A stretch of 64,000 nucleotides of DNA from Rhizobium sp. P32RR-XVIII (GCF_012641395.1 NZ_JABAIH010000005.1:1-64000); one strand, 5' to 3'. Shown: positions 1 through 11,687, numbered from the stretch's first letter. Made by a program: numbers and translations. The notes: generated by a model from the sequence alone, not told the origin.

Positions 1-881
1 GCTCCTCAGCAGACCCCATACAGCAGCGACCCCGCGTCGACTGCGGACAGAAGCAAGCACTCGGCGAGGGATTGAGCTCATAAGGGATTGACTCGGGAAA
101 GCCCGTTACAGAAGCGACCTCACTCTGACACGGTGCAGGCCGCTATCCACCCCTGATGGGATCTCAAGACACCCGATACGCTGGCGACGGGCGACGAAGG
201 GTTCGACCAGATCAGGACACGCTGCCTGCAGGATGACGGGTTACGCGTACCGGCGCGGGTGTTTGATGGCGACCGCAAGGACATAGAAGACATCGCTGCA
301 ATCTGACCCCCTCTCGTCCCGCATTCGACATAGATGACGCGCCCCGGTGCAAGGCCGGCTTGAGCCAAGGCGGGAGCAAAGAGCTTGGCTGTCGTCACAC
401 ACCACAGCACCTTGCCCATTGGCGCGCACCAGCTCCGTCGATCAGGAGGAAGTCCAAATCCTCGAGCCGCCGGGTGTTGCGTGCCATTCGGACGTTCAAC
501 CTGACGCACATGAACCGGGGGCGGAACGCCTACCAGGCGAGCCATTGCAACAGCGTGGCTGATTACATGCAGGCAGATTGAGGAGGTTCCCTAATGCATG
601 CCATCCTGGCGAACTCACCGTCGCCGATGCAGCCCCATTTCGCAATGTCGAGAACGGCAGTGCCAACCTCGGCCGTTGCGCGCCCCATGCCGACCATTAT
701 GCGGAGCCGATCTGAAGCTCCCGAAAGCCGTCCTTCCGCTTCGCTCGGTGGCAAGGTCCGGAACGCGCCCGCAGAATGGTCATCGAGCCACAGGTCGCTG
801 TTGCTGCAAAGCGGACATGACGCAGTCACAACGCGGGTCGCTGTTGCGCCAGAATGCCGCCATTCCGCCCTATGCGGGTGA
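1..881. other. Non-coding or degenerate left edge
   Basis: No open frame here looks like a complete gene. A plus-strand frame of about 50 codons ending at 306 has protein-like composition but lacks a start and is closed just upstream by a TGA, so it may be the tail of a broken gene. Around 791-801 and 836-846 the motif GGTCGCTGTTG occurs twice in similar surroundings, giving a diverged tandem repeat of about 45 bases. The 600-880 stretch may be a dispersed intergenic repeat, but the copy number cannot be judged from one window. Confidence 0.4.
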
Positions 882-1991
882 TTAGATCACGAATTCCTCC
901 TCGTACGTCTGTGGCTCGGGAACGACCGTAACCTCCACCGGAACGATCCAATTGGCCGCGTAGCTCTCGCAGTCGGAACGCGGGAGGTCGGGCTGCACGC
1001 ACCCCGCCCCATCGATCGCGCGACATCGCAGTATATATCGCCCCACTTCTTCAGGGGTCCACATGTACTCCCACAAGCGCCATGCAAAGGGACATTCTGT
1101 TTCGAGGAGCCTTCCCTCGCGCCAGCCCCTGCCATCTCCGGTGCAGACCTGCACCTGCCGGATAACAGCCTCTCCGCTCCAGGCGGCTCCGAAAATCCGA
1201 TACGGTTGGCCGGCGATGAGATGCGCCCCCTGCACGGGACGCGCGATCTGCGCTTTGACCTCCATCTCCGCAAGGGGGACCAGCCTGGGTTCCCCGAGGC
1301 TGCGCTCCCAACGGAAATAGTCGCGCGCCTGCCAGTAGCCAAGGAACGGTTGCTCCACAACCGTGATATGCGTGATCCACTTGACCCAAGCCATGCCAAA
1401 CCAGCCACCCACGACCGCGCGTAGCGGGTAGCCGTGATCGCGCGTCAACGGCTCCTCGTTCATCGAACAGGCAAGGATCGTGCTGTGAGCGATGGCCTTC
1501 TCAAGCGGTAAACTGCGCGCAAAAGCGATGGGGCCGGGAGAAGCCGTTTTCTTGTTCGTGTCGACGACGCCGCTGTCGGCGCCTACGAGCAGAACCTCAC
1601 GTGCGGTTCGCTTAACGCCCGCCATTTCCAAAATCTCGCGCAGAAGAACACCTGTCCACGCGGCATTGCCGACGGCTCCGTTCTGCCACTGCAACCCCTC
1701 CTTCGGCGGCACATAGTAGACGCGCCCGTTTCCTGCGCACTCGACGACGGCGGTGAAAGTCGTGCTCCGCATCGCCTTGATGCTGTCGAGGTCAAGTTCG
1801 ATCGGCCGCTCCACCGCCCCGCCAACGCGCAATCTCCAGTCTCGCGCATCGAGGTCCGGCGACGGGAAATGGTTTCGCACGAAGAACAGCTCGGTTGGGA
1901 TCAGCCAATCGGAGAGCGACGCAAACGGAAACTCGATGTTCGGTGGGGATTTCTGTCGAACTATTAGACTGGGTTGCTCTGCTGTCGGCAT
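882..1991 (-). CDS. Sulfite-oxidase-family molybdenum oxidoreductase
   Basis: A 369-residue protein of the eukaryotic-type sulfite oxidase/nitrate reductase fold. The FFVRNH motif lies near residues 36-41, VVECAGNGR near 82-90 supplies the molybdenum-ligand cysteine (C85), and the downstream SMNEEPLTRDHG and GGWFGMAWVKW blocks are typical of the cofactor and substrate pocket. A C-terminal Mo-co dimerisation region follows. No signal peptide or haem domain is visible, so it resembles a stand-alone cytoplasmic sulfite dehydrogenase, or an enzyme exported by another route. A longer open frame runs to 2216, but the ATG at 1991 is preceded by a purine-rich GGAAGGGGAG ribosome site and begins where family similarity begins. 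The electron acceptor and true substrate are unknown. Confidence 0.87.
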   Translation of the reverse strand: MPTAEQPSLIVRQKSPPNIEFPFASLSDWLIPTELFFVRNHFPSPDLDARDWRLRVGGAVERPIELDLDSIKAMRSTTFTAVVECAGNGRVYYVPPKEGLQWQNGAVGNAAWTGVLLREILEMAGVKRTAREVLLVGADSGVVDTNKKTASPGPIAFARSLPLEKAIAHSTILACSMNEEPLTRDHGYPLRAVVGGWFGMAWVKWITHITVVEQPFLGYWQARDYFRWERSLGEPRLVPLAEMEVKAQIARPVQGAHLIAGQPYRIFGAAWSGEAVIRQVQVCTGDGRGWREGRLLETECPFAWRLWEYMWTPEEVGRYILRCRAIDGAGCVQPDLPRSDCESYAANWIVPVEVTVVPEPQTYEEEFVI

Positions 1992-2244
1992 CGTCCTCGT
2001 CTCCCCTTCCAAGAGCACAACATCGGCTCTCGGTCGCGCGAATTCCGGTTCGATCACACCGCCCCTCGCAGTGCGTCTGTCGCGTTCCGCCTTCAGCCGC
2101 ATTCTAGCACATACCGCCCGTTCCTCGGATCGACCTCGAACTGCAGCAAAGGGCCGATAGCGGTCATCTGTCGATGTCGCCTTTGCGCCACAACCGGTCA
2201 TCCGTGGAGCAAGCACCCTCGGAAGAGTACTGGCAACTTTGGGA

Positions 2245-3711
2245 TCACTTTAGCTTGACTACGTCATCCGGTTTCCACGTCTGGTCGAAGAACTCGACGC
2301 CGGTCCCATAGAGGCGCAACGCGGCCAGGAAATTGCGGCCGCTGACCGTTTGTATCCAGTTGGTGTCCGGAGCCTCCGCTGGCTTGCTCGGCCCGAAGTA
2401 TAAGTCGACCGATCCGTCGCCGTTGGTCTTCACTTTACTGAAGGCGTTGACCGACGGCATGAGCTGTTCCGCTGCCGTCATGGTGCCGTCGGTAATGTTG
2501 TAGGCAGTCACCGCCCAGAACAGTGCGGCTGGGGGATGCGGCGGCAGGTGTAGCTTGTAGGATTTTGAGCCATCGAGGAAATCGCGGTCTGCATCGCGGG
2601 TCGCGAAGGGATACTTCGATCCGGCGTCAAGCGTGCGCATGACCATGGCCGGGGCTGAAGAATAGGCGATCTGGAAGTAGGAGGCGCGCTGGATGATATC
2701 GAGATAGCTGTCCTGCATCCACCCGGCGGTCGCACCTGCCCAAGTGTTCTGGTATCGGCGATCCTTGTAGTACAGGTCGCGTTTGTCCGGACGACCGAGC
2801 TGGCGGCCCGCAAGGATCATCTTCGGCGCTTTCTCGACAGCCTTTTGCAAGGCTGCCGTCTGCTTATCCGTTGGTTCGAAAGGAATGCCCTTGATGATGC
2901 CAATCGAGGCGAGCACGCCCCGCGTCACCGGATCGATCGAGGCAACCGGTTCGTAGTCGACGTATTCCTTGAGCTTTGTCCAGTAGGTGCTGCCGGTCGG
3001 ATACATCATGTTGACCTGCTTGCCGCTTCCGTTGGGGAACTCCATCGGCTTGACGTCCTTCTCGACGGCCCACAGCGGGTAGATACGTGTCCGCTCCGCG
3101 TTCGCCACCGCTGGTGCTGGGTCCGGCCCGTTCTCGCCCTTCGGCATGATGGTGCGGAAGAAAAGGAATACGTTGTAGGTCGGAGACTTGAAGGCGAAAT
3201 AGCCCTTCGGCACCTCACCCTCGTAGTCCGGCGGCAACAGAAGGTAGAGACCGCCTCGCGCACCGTCCGGACCGACCGCGCCGACATCGGTTAGCGTTCG
3301 CTGATAGAAGTCGGTGAACATGCCAATCACGTTGGGCGGGGCGGCGACGACGAGGGGCCCATCCTTCTTCAGGTCGAGGTAGCTCATGGAATAGATGACG
3401 TCGGCATTGGGTGTCGGAACCCACGCCCGGCTATCCATGCGATCCTTCCAGATCGGCAGCACATTATAGCCCCCGCCGAAGGTTGCTTCCGAACCGTCCC
3501 GCATACCGATAGTGTTGAGAATGGGCAGTGTCAGGACATAGGCTTGTATGGCGTTCTGATAGTAGAACTCGTCGCGAAGCGTTTCCGCTTCCTGCTGCGG
3601 CAGCCAGTTTCCTTTGTTGATTTGCTCCATCAGCGGCGGGATTTTGCCGGTTGCCTCCTGCGCCATGAGATGGGAGACATCGACCGCGAACATCGTGCCG
3701 TTGCGAGACAC
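2245..3711 (-). CDS. DUF1254/DUF1214 domain protein
   Basis: A 488-residue protein with an N-terminal DUF1254 region (about residues 50-190, including the NADVIYSMSYLDL and PPNVIGMFTDFYQRTLTDVG blocks) and a C-terminal DUF1214 region (about 350-480, with the ITDGTM and YFGPSKP blocks). Members are usually exported envelope proteins of unknown function. No signal peptide is seen: the frame opens with GTG at 3711 directly after remnants of a different gene, and another possible start is the ATG at 3693. The original 5' end was probably lost when the upstream regulator gene was deleted, so this copy may be mis-localised or unexpressed. Confidence 0.8.
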   Translation of the reverse strand: MSRNGTMFAVDVSHLMAQEATGKIPPLMEQINKGNWLPQQEAETLRDEFYYQNAIQAYVLTLPILNTIGMRDGSEATFGGGYNVLPIWKDRMDSRAWVPTPNADVIYSMSYLDLKKDGPLVVAAPPNVIGMFTDFYQRTLTDVGAVGPDGARGGLYLLLPPDYEGEVPKGYFAFKSPTYNVFLFFRTIMPKGENGPDPAPAVANAERTRIYPLWAVEKDVKPMEFPNGSGKQVNMMYPTGSTYWTKLKEYVDYEPVASIDPVTRGVLASIGIIKGIPFEPTDKQTAALQKAVEKAPKMILAGRQLGRPDKRDLYYKDRRYQNTWAGATAGWMQDSYLDIIQRASYFQIAYSSAPAMVMRTLDAGSKYPFATRDADRDFLDGSKSYKLHLPPHPPAALFWAVTAYNITDGTMTAAEQLMPSVNAFSKVKTNGDGSVDLYFGPSKPAEAPDTNWIQTVSGRNFLAALRLYGTGVEFFDQTWKPDDVVKLK

Positions 3712-3719
3712 TTGACACG

Positions 3720-3915
3720 TTTCCCGGCGCGAGGGCGACCTTCTCTTCTACGGAGCGGCGCGCGAGATCGGCGGTATCGTGCCCTACACCTTCCGCTTCG
3801 AGGCGATAGTATGCCTCTACGACTGTGGAGGCCGAGACACCCATCGTTTCGGCGAACCGATGGCAAACGATCATCCCGGCGCGAGCACCTGTTTGCGATT
3901 TTCGTACGATCGGCT
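3720..3915 (-). pseudogene. Remnant of MocR/GntR-aminotransferase regulator
   Basis: Reading leftwards, a frame around 3915-3780 encodes a GntR-type helix-turn-helix segment (FAETMGVSASTVVEAYYRLE). It is followed almost directly by a segment resembling the C-terminal end of the aminotransferase domain of MocR regulators (DLARRSVEEKVALAPGNV). A normal MocR protein has about 350 residues between these parts. This is therefore a regulator gene with a large internal deletion that runs into the start of the DUF1254 gene. The family call rests on motif recognition. Confidence 0.55.
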
Positions 3916-3949
3916 TTCATCAACGCCTGTGTCCGCGTAGGCGGCATGC

Positions 3950-4285
3950 TTATCCACGGGTGTATCGACCGTCGAACGTCGCCCCTCGTTTCGGGTCGGC
4001 GAACCTGATCCCGACAGCCTCTCCGTCCGAGCCGGCGATCCAGGTTATGTCGTAAGTGGTGTATTCCGATGGTGGCCAGAACGACTGGAACCGCCCGTCG
4101 TCGTCCACTTTCCACTCTCCGGATGAGGGGTTCCCCTTCTCCGTGTAGACGGTGCTCCCATCGGCGGTGAACACCTGCGTTGCGCCGTCAGCGTAAGTGA
4201 ATGGTGCTCGCGTCAGCGCACTGGGGATGTCCGCCGGGTCGATGCGGTCGCCATCCTTAACCGTGGATCCTTTAGATGTAGACAT
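3950..4285 (-). CDS. Conserved hypothetical protein
   Basis: A 111-residue soluble protein without a recognised domain. It is rich in aromatic residues and short beta-type stretches (FTYADGATQVF, STVYTEKG, TYDITWIAGSDG), which suggests a small beta-barrel or sandwich. The ATG at 4285 has a GAGCAGGA ribosome site seven bases upstream, which favours it over the longer frame opening at 4411. No signal peptide or membrane segment is seen. Its neighbours are remnants and give no functional hint. Confidence 0.6.
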   Translation of the reverse strand: MSTSKGSTVKDGDRIDPADIPSALTRAPFTYADGATQVFTADGSTVYTEKGNPSSGEWKVDDDGRFQSFWPPSEYTTYDITWIAGSDGEAVGIRFADPKRGATFDGRYTRG

Positions 4286-4589
4286 GTCCTGCTCCGTTCG
4301 AATGGTGTGTCTCTCAAGCGCTTGTGCCGCCACGTTCACGAATCCATGCCGCGGTGGCTTGGGGCTGCGTGCTCTAGCGAACTCGTCTCGGCGCGGGTGG
4401 CCGGGCGTCACCTAACGGTGGTTGTCGACCGTCACCACACCATTCTAAACTAGACTAGATCGCCCGCTGAGACATAAGTGCCAGTTTGCCATGATGTCGA
4501 GGCCAGTAGTGGTAATCGTTTCGATGCCCATCCGGCATCCTACGCTTGAAGAGCATCGTTTCATTAGAGAATGACGGTGACTGCTTTGT

Positions 4590-4957
4590 CGCACAGGTCC
4601 ACCACTGTCAATCGGCGTCCAAAGTTCACCCCCTATCGGCCTGCAAATTTGGCTCTGACGCAGATTTGGTGCATCACTTTCATGTCGCACCGATCAGCGG
4701 GCTTGAAGAAGATCGAGCTTTCCGCGTCCGTACATTTGGCGCTTTACCAGCTTGAGCTTGGTGATCTGCCCTTCGGTCTGCCCATTGGACCATGATGAGA
4801 TGATCGCCGCCCGAACCGCCTGAATGTCTTTAACTACGCCGTTGCCAAAGGAGGCGACCAGACTGTCTCGGGCGCGGTCGATCCACGGCATGAGCTGGCT
4901 TTCCATTTTTCGCCGAACCATCAGATGAAAGGGATGTGTTGCAAATTTTTTGGGCAT
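4590..4957 (-). mobile_element. ISL3-family transposase remnant
   Basis: An 87-codon frame (4957-4694) matches the C-terminal tail of ISL3-family DDE transposases, including the characteristic WSNGQTEGQITKLKLVKRQM block that follows the catalytic glutamate region. The frame ends early because of an apparent one-base loss; the usual LIGA continuation is readable in the next frame down to about 4670. The next 80 bases also resemble the non-coding end of such elements. The N-terminal two thirds of the transposase are absent, so the element cannot move by itself. Confidence 0.75.
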
Positions 4958-5099
4958 AGAATGGTATTCTTATGCTCGAGGTGTATGAACCGCTGGAACC
5001 TATTTTTCGGGAGCTTCATCCCGGTTTGTGATCATGATTCTGGCTACTGCCGGGCTCTGGAACATCGCCGTGAGAATGATTTTCTCCGATTGAGCGCCA

Positions 5100-5537
5100 T
5101 CAGGAAAGTTTGCAACAGAGCCGTTCAATCTCCAGTTCAGCCTCTACGTTGATTCTGTAGTCGTTCTCGGCAACCCGGCGGTCTATATCCTGCTGCCGGT
5201 TCTGACTCATCATGATCACTGGCGCCGCGTAGGCAGCCTGGAACGAAAGAGCAAGGTTCAGGAGGATGAAGGAGTAGGGGTCCCAGCCCTTCATCGCACC
5301 CAGTTGATTGGCCGCAATCCAAGCGATCAGGATCGCACTCCGGACTATGATGAATTTCCACGATCCCATGACACTAGCCACCGCATCGGCGATCCTCTGC
5401 CCCAAAGTCAGGCGCTCCGTCGTCAACGGCTCGTCCACGGCCTGGAGGCGGAGCAAGCGGCGCCGACGCCTCAGCGCAGCGAGCATCTCGTGCTCTTCTT
5501 GCTCGAGACCGTCTGATTCTCCGCTTGTCTCGTTCAC
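5100..5537 (-). CDS. DUF1003 membrane protein, probably C-terminally altered
   Basis: A 145-residue frame opening with GTG. An arginine-rich cytoplasmic N-terminus precedes two hydrophobic segments (about residues 62-80 and 88-108), followed by the conserved NRQ-x-D and AENDYRINVEAELEIE blocks that define DUF1003. Family members usually continue for 20-40 more residues after this helix. Here the protein stops after the unusual ending RLCCKLS, close to the ISL3 remnant, so the natural C-terminus was probably lost. Function of the family is unknown. Confidence 0.7.
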   Translation of the reverse strand: MNETSGESDGLEQEEHEMLAALRRRRRLLRLQAVDEPLTTERLTLGQRIADAVASVMGSWKFIIVRSAILIAWIAANQLGAMKGWDPYSFILLNLALSFQAAYAAPVIMMSQNRQQDIDRRVAENDYRINVEAELEIERLCCKLS

Positions 5538-5608
5538 GCTATCAGCACCCGTTTTTCCGAGCGCTGGGCCGGCACACCGCCGACCCCGCCGTTTTTCGCA
5601 TCACGCCT

Positions 5609-6208
5609 TCAACCGTGGAGTTTTGCGGCGGTCTCAGCGATGGCTCTGCCCTGATACCGGGCGCCCGAGAGTTCGTTATCACTCGGCTGGCGTTCCGCAT
5701 TAAGCCCAGCAATGGTGGTGGCGCCGTAGGGCGCGCCGCCGGTGATCTCGTCCAACGTCATCTGGCCCGCGAAGCCGTAGTTCAGTCCCACGACCGTCAT
5801 GCCGAAGTGCAGGAGGTTGGTGATAATGGTGAACAGGGTCGTCTCCTGGCCGCCGTGCTGCGTCGCCGACGACGCAAAAGCGCCACCCACTTTCCCCTGA
5901 AGGGCTCCCTTCGCCCAAAGCCCACCTGCCTGGTCGAGGAAGCTCGCCATTTGCGACGACATCCGGCCGAAGCGTGTGCCGGTGCCTATGACGATGGCGT
6001 CGTATTCGGCGAGATCATCAATAATCGCGACCGGAGCGCTTTGATCTTGCTTGTAGTTCGCTGCCTTGGCCGCCTCTGGCGATAGAAGTTCGGGCACACG
6101 CTTGACGTCGGCGGTCGCACCCGCTTCCCTTGCGCCGGCCGCAATCTCGTGAGCGAGTTTCTCGATATGTCCGTAGGAGGAGTGGTAGAGCACAAGTATT
6201 TTGGCCAT
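5609..6208 (-). CDS. wrbA: NAD(P)H:quinone oxidoreductase WrbA
   Basis: A 199-residue flavodoxin-fold protein of normal length for WrbA. It opens with [16 protein letters not shown], the FMN phosphate-binding loop. The [19 protein letters not shown] block and the [11 protein letters not shown] loop, both typical of the WrbA family, follow. WrbA proteins are cytoplasmic tetramers that reduce quinones by two electrons with NAD(P)H and protect against redox cycling. The ATG at 6208 is the natural start. It is a complete gene within a decayed neighbourhood and has no obvious operon partner. Confidence 0.93.
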   Translation of the reverse strand: MAKILVLYHSSYGHIEKLAHEIAAGAREAGATADVKRVPELLSPEAAKAANYKQDQSAPVAIIDDLAEYDAIVIGTGTRFGRMSSQMASFLDQAGGLWAKGALQGKVGGAFASSATQHGGQETTLFTIITNLLHFGMTVVGLNYGFAGQMTLDEITGGAPYGATTIAGLNAERQPSDNELSGARYQGRAIAETAAKLHG

Positions 6209-6432
6209 TGGGGTCTTCCATTTTGCTCGGGCGTGGACTGGTTTGTATCGGCGAGCGTCTGCTACTCACCACACGCCGGCGGCGCTTAGACACGCCAGAT
6301 AATCTGGCGTGAGATCGACCGTAAACGTGTGGAGAATCGTTAGGTTTTAGCGGGAGCCGGGTAAAGCTATCGTATCGATAACCTCGGGGAATGCGGTCGA
6401 AGTAGGAACCCGCAACAAAGGTTCGACGTGTC

Positions 6433-6530
6433 AGCTTCGCAGTTCGCCGACGAGGAAGTCGGCGAAGGCCCGGGCCGAGACCTTGGTGCGCGGATCGTTA
6501 ATCGCGTTGGCATAGGTGATCGGCAAGTGC
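6433..6530 (-). pseudogene. C-terminal fragment of a LysR-type regulator
   Basis: About 32 codons ending with a TGA near 6433 read YANAINDPRTKVSARAFADFLVGELRS, which resembles the last strand and helix of LysR effector domains. The remainder of the gene is missing because an IS5-type element starts about 20 bases upstream. In rhizobia a LysR gene is often divergent from wrbA-like genes, but the original partner cannot be told from this fragment. Confidence 0.5.
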
Positions 6531-6551
6531 AATAACTGGTTTTTTGCAACG

Positions 6552-7540
6552 ATGCCTTTCAAACACAATGCCGCTCGCCGCCATCGTATTGGCAAGATGG
6601 AGTTCAAGGTGACGAACTGGGCAGAGTACGAGGCAGGCCTTCGCCGGCGTGGCAGCCTGACGCTGTGGATAACCGCGGAAGCTTTGTCGTCGTGGGGGGC
6701 GCCGAAGCGGACGACGCGCGGCGGTCAACCGCGCTATTCCGATCTTGCGATCGAGACCGCTCTGACGCTGGGCCTGGTGTTCGGCTTGCGGCTGCGCCGG
6801 ACGGAGGGTTTGCTGGCATCGGTGCTGAAACTGATGGGACTGGATCTCGCCGTCCCCGATCACACGACGCTGAGCCGACGGGCACGGAGGGGTCGATCAT
6901 TTGACAGACGGCGAGGCCGCTCCGTTTCAGCAGAAGGGCCCTGTGCACGTCCTCATCGACAGCACCGGGCTTGCAGTCTACGGCGCGGCCAGTGGTTGGA
7001 GGAGAAGCACGGTGCCAGATCTCGTCGCAGTTGGCGGAAGTTGCATCTGGCGCTGGATGCCGACAGCGGCGAGATCATCGCCCATGTCATGACCGACCAA
7101 GACGCTGGTGATGCCTCGCAGGTGGAGCCGCTACTCGACCAGATCGACGCTCAGATCGGTCAGTTCACGGCCGAGGGAGCCTATGACGGTAACCCGACTT
7201 ACGACGCCGTCGTCAAGCACAGCGCCGATGCTGCCGTTGTCATTCCGCCCCGCGCCAACGCGGTGGAAAGGCCGGACACCGAGCCGCCTACTCAACGAGA
7301 CCAACATATCGCGGCGATCACCACGGACGGACGAATGAAGTGGCAGACCGCGACTGGCTACGGCAAGCGTTCGCGGTCGAGGCCGCGATCGGTCGCTACA
7401 AGTCGATCATCGGTGGCCGATTGCGCGCACGAACCTTCAGAGCGCAACAGACCGAGGTTGCCATCGGCTGCGCCGTTCTCAATCGGATGCTTGCATGCGC
7501 ACACCCGAAATCCATCCGTCGCATTGGAACCACCTCGTAA
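6552..7540 (+). mobile_element. IS5-family element, transposase frameshifted
   Basis: A nearly full-length IS5-group transposase can be read only by changing frame. The frame from the ATG at 6552 carries the N-terminal domain through HTTLSRRARR (about 6890). The first catalytic block (GPVHVLIDSTGL) is in another frame from 6901. The segment EEKHGARSRRSWRKLHLALD through the TADGAYDG-like block returns to the first frame. The C-terminal IGRYKSIIGGRLRARTF block with the final glutamate region and the stop at 7540 is in a third frame from about 7340. At least three indels make it inactive. It separates a LysR tail from an HNH gene body. Confidence 0.85.
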
Positions 7541-7969
7541 ACGACGGCATCAAAGATCAGAGTCCGAAAACTCTCCGATCCCCGCACCAACGCTGTTCGA
7601 GACCGGTTGTTTCGTCGCCTGGTGCTGCAGGCCTATGACAAGGGATGCGCGATCACGAGATTGAAGTTGATCAATGGTGGCGGCCGCGCCGAGGTCGATG
7701 CGGCTCATATCCGTCCGGTAGACGCAAGCGGTTCTGATATTCTCTCAAATGGCATCGCGCTGTCCGGGACTGCCCATTGGATGTTTGACCGCGGGCTCAT
7801 CGGCTTGTCGGATGATCTCGGCATCCTGATCTCGCGTCACGCGAACGATCCTGACAGCATTCAAGGCCTTCTTAACAAGACCGGCAAAGCGATTGTGCCG
7901 AGCGGAATTTCCGAGCGGCCGCATCCCCAGTTCCTCAAGTGGCATCGGGAGAACTGCTTCAAGCACTGA
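7541..7969 (+). pseudogene. HNH endonuclease, N-terminus removed
   Basis: From about 7541 the frame reads KIRVRKLSDPRTNAVRDRLF and then FRRLVLQAYDKGCAITRLKL, VDAAHIRPVDASGSD and NGIALSGTAHWMFDRGLI to the stop at 7969. This is the C-terminal HNH nuclease module of a family found in restriction-like and stand-alone endonucleases, with the AAHIRP histidine, the NGIAL asparagine and the HWMFD histidine in place. The first in-frame ATG is internal (7607). The upstream half is replaced by the end of the IS5-type element, so this is a truncated gene. Whether the original enzyme was part of a restriction system cannot be seen. Confidence 0.72.
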
Positions 7970-8007
7970 AGGCGAGGACTGCTGTCAACTTGACCGGATC
8001 GTCCGGA

Positions 8008-8190
8008 TCAGTTCAGCGAGGCGATGTTCTGGCGGAGCACCTTTGAAAATTTCTTCAGTCCGGCTTGCTGAAGCGTGTCTACGAATCCTTCAACATATGG
8101 CGTCGTCTTGCGCAGATTAAGCCGCGCATGTTTGACACTCGAAATGAGCGCCTCCGGAAAGGGAGCGGGAAAAACGTGGGGGTAAGATTC
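8008..8190 (-). pseudogene. Possible C-terminal gene fragment
   Basis: A minus-strand frame ending at 8008 has protein-like composition over its last 60 codons (SSVKHARLNLRKTTPYVEGF and onward). It continues upstream only as the antisense of the neighbouring ISKra4 transposase, so anything real is confined to about 8008-8190. No family is recognised. It could be the tail of a gene cut by insertion of the ISKra4 element. Confidence 0.25.
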
Positions 8191-8226
8191 TTTGGGTAGT
8201 CGGGTGCTTTTCTGAAAGGGCAGTCG

Positions 8227-10137
<1,911 letters not shown>

Positions 10138-10194
10138 AGTGGCTCCACTTTCTCAGAAGTTGGAGCCTCCGGCAAACCCGGCGCGGTTCAGACC

Positions 10195-10383
10195 TCATGT
10201 CCTCGAGCGACGAATAACCGACCAAGGTGGTGAGCGCCGCAATACACGTTGGCATCTTGCCGACAAACTCAATGGCGTCTGCCGCCGCATCGTTCGGCGG
10301 ACAATCACCGCGCCTTTGTCGTCAACGCCGACAACGCTGCAGCTATTCTTTCCTATATCGATGCCCAGTATAGAAATCGTCAT
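10195..10383 (-). mobile_element. IS110-family transposase N-terminal remnant
   Basis: The frame opening at 10383 begins ISILGIDIGKNSCSVVGVDD, the DEDD/RuvC-like first motif of IS110-group transposases with its first catalytic aspartate. The frame shifts after about 33 codons. The next segment (AIEFVGKMPTC) is readable in another frame, and the remainder of the gene is absent. Only about 15 per cent of a normal 340-residue transposase remains. Confidence 0.72.
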
Positions 10384-10439
10384 GGATCGGCTCCTCTTTC
10401 TTCAATGACGGGACATCATACTCGATGTCCTCCGAAGGG

Positions 10440-10921
10440 CGGGCCATCCCATAATCAACAGTGGTGGTTTCCATCGGCGGCCGAAAGCATTGGCTGCGGC
10501 GCGCCGTCGATCAGAGCGGCTACGTTCTCGATGAAATCCTCCAGACCCGCCGCGACACCAAGGCCGCCAAGCGATTGCTGATCAGGCTGCTAAAGAAGCA
10601 ACGTCTGAGACCAAACACATCATCACCGACAAACTGCGATCGTATGGCGCGGCGAAACGGAAAGTCATGCCAGATGTCGAACATCGATCTCGCGAAGGTC
10701 TCAACAACCGGGCCGAGAACTCTCACTTACCGCTGCGAAAACCAGAACGAATGATGCTGAGATTTCGATCAGCCGGCGGTTTGCAACGCTTTGTATCTAT
10801 CTTTTCGGCAGTCAGAAATCTCTTCGTCGCAGACCATCAAAAGCGGTCAGCTCTCGTCACCCACATACATCGAATCCGCGCCATGGCGCACTGGAAGGCC
10901 GTGACCGCCGCGCGACCCTGA
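10440..10921 (+). mobile_element. IS6-family transposase remnant
   Basis: From about 10446 a frame encodes the middle of an IS6/IS26-type transposase (GRKHWLRRAVDQSGYVLDEI, then QTRRDTKAAKRLL). After about 10610 the frame shifts, and the last third (DVEHRSREGLNNRAENSH, then RFVSIFSAVRNLF) is read in another frame to the stop at 10921. The helix-turn-helix N-terminus and first catalytic aspartate are missing. It forms the right edge of the nested IS remnants that start near 4,590. Confidence 0.8.
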
Positions 10922-11249
10922 TTTCGCAGATCCACACCCTCATGATCAGCAGTGATGAAACAACGTGACATCGCCCCTGTCGTTATGACGGCATGGCTCG
11001 CGGTGGGCATCATTCCCATTGTCCGGCTGCCGGGCGGTTTACGATCCAATGTGGCCCGTTGCGAGTGTTCGTCCAATATACGCCGGGGGCATGCTATTCA
11101 TAACTATCGGTCATCACCGGACAGCCATTTCCTCCTGTACATTGGGTCGTAGCGCAATCGTCCAAAGCTCTCGCACTTGCATTGCCGTATTGGCCAAGAC
11201 CTGGCGACCAACTCGACAAAAGAGGGACAACAATGGGGATAATTCATTG
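10922..11249. other. Gap with no supported gene
   Basis: Several short frames cross this stretch on both strands, but none has a ribosome site, recognisable motif or codon use like the intact neighbours. It is probably the eroded junction between the IS6 remnant and the poxB remnant. Confidence 0.4.
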
Positions 11250-11636
11250 CTGTCCCAGAAGCACTCATCGATATTCTCGCGGAAGTCGGTGTGAAGAAGA
11301 CCTCCGGACTGATCGGGGGCTCCTTAAGCCCATTGGGCGGTGCTCTCCGGAAGACCGACATGGACTGGGTTCGCAACCCGGCACGAAGAGGGTGCGACGC
11401 TTGCAGTGGCAACGCAGGCCAAGCTGACTGGCCGGTTTGCCGTTCGCGGTGGAGCACTGGGCCCAACACGGATCTTGCCGCCGGCCTCATGGAGGATGGC
11501 GGGGACCATACTCCCGTCCTGCCGGTATCGGGTGAGATGCATCCGGTCTCGGCGGCGAGTGGCGCTGCGCTTCCGACAGTGACGGGCCGATCGCCGTGAG
11601 CAACTGCAAATACTACTGGAGTGAACTCAGCCTTTA
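11250..11636 (+). pseudogene. Decayed thiamine-diphosphate enzyme (PoxB-like) N-terminus
   Basis: Three reading frames together spell the N-terminal pyrimidine-binding domain of pyruvate oxidase/dehydrogenase-type ThDP enzymes. ILAEVGVKKTSGLIGGSLSP comes first, then RHEEGATLAVATQAKLTGR, which carries the HEE glutamate that activates the cofactor. LAAGLMEDGGDHTPVLPVSG follows, and finally SNCKYYWSEL, which corresponds to the cysteine-tyrosine region after the FQE loop. At least two frameshifts occur and everything after about residue 120 is missing. Assignment to PoxB rather than another ThDP enzyme is by motif similarity. Confidence 0.6.
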
Positions 11637-11687
11637 AGTTGTCGCTCAGAACGACAATGCAATGCACAAACTGAAAGGACTGCCAAC

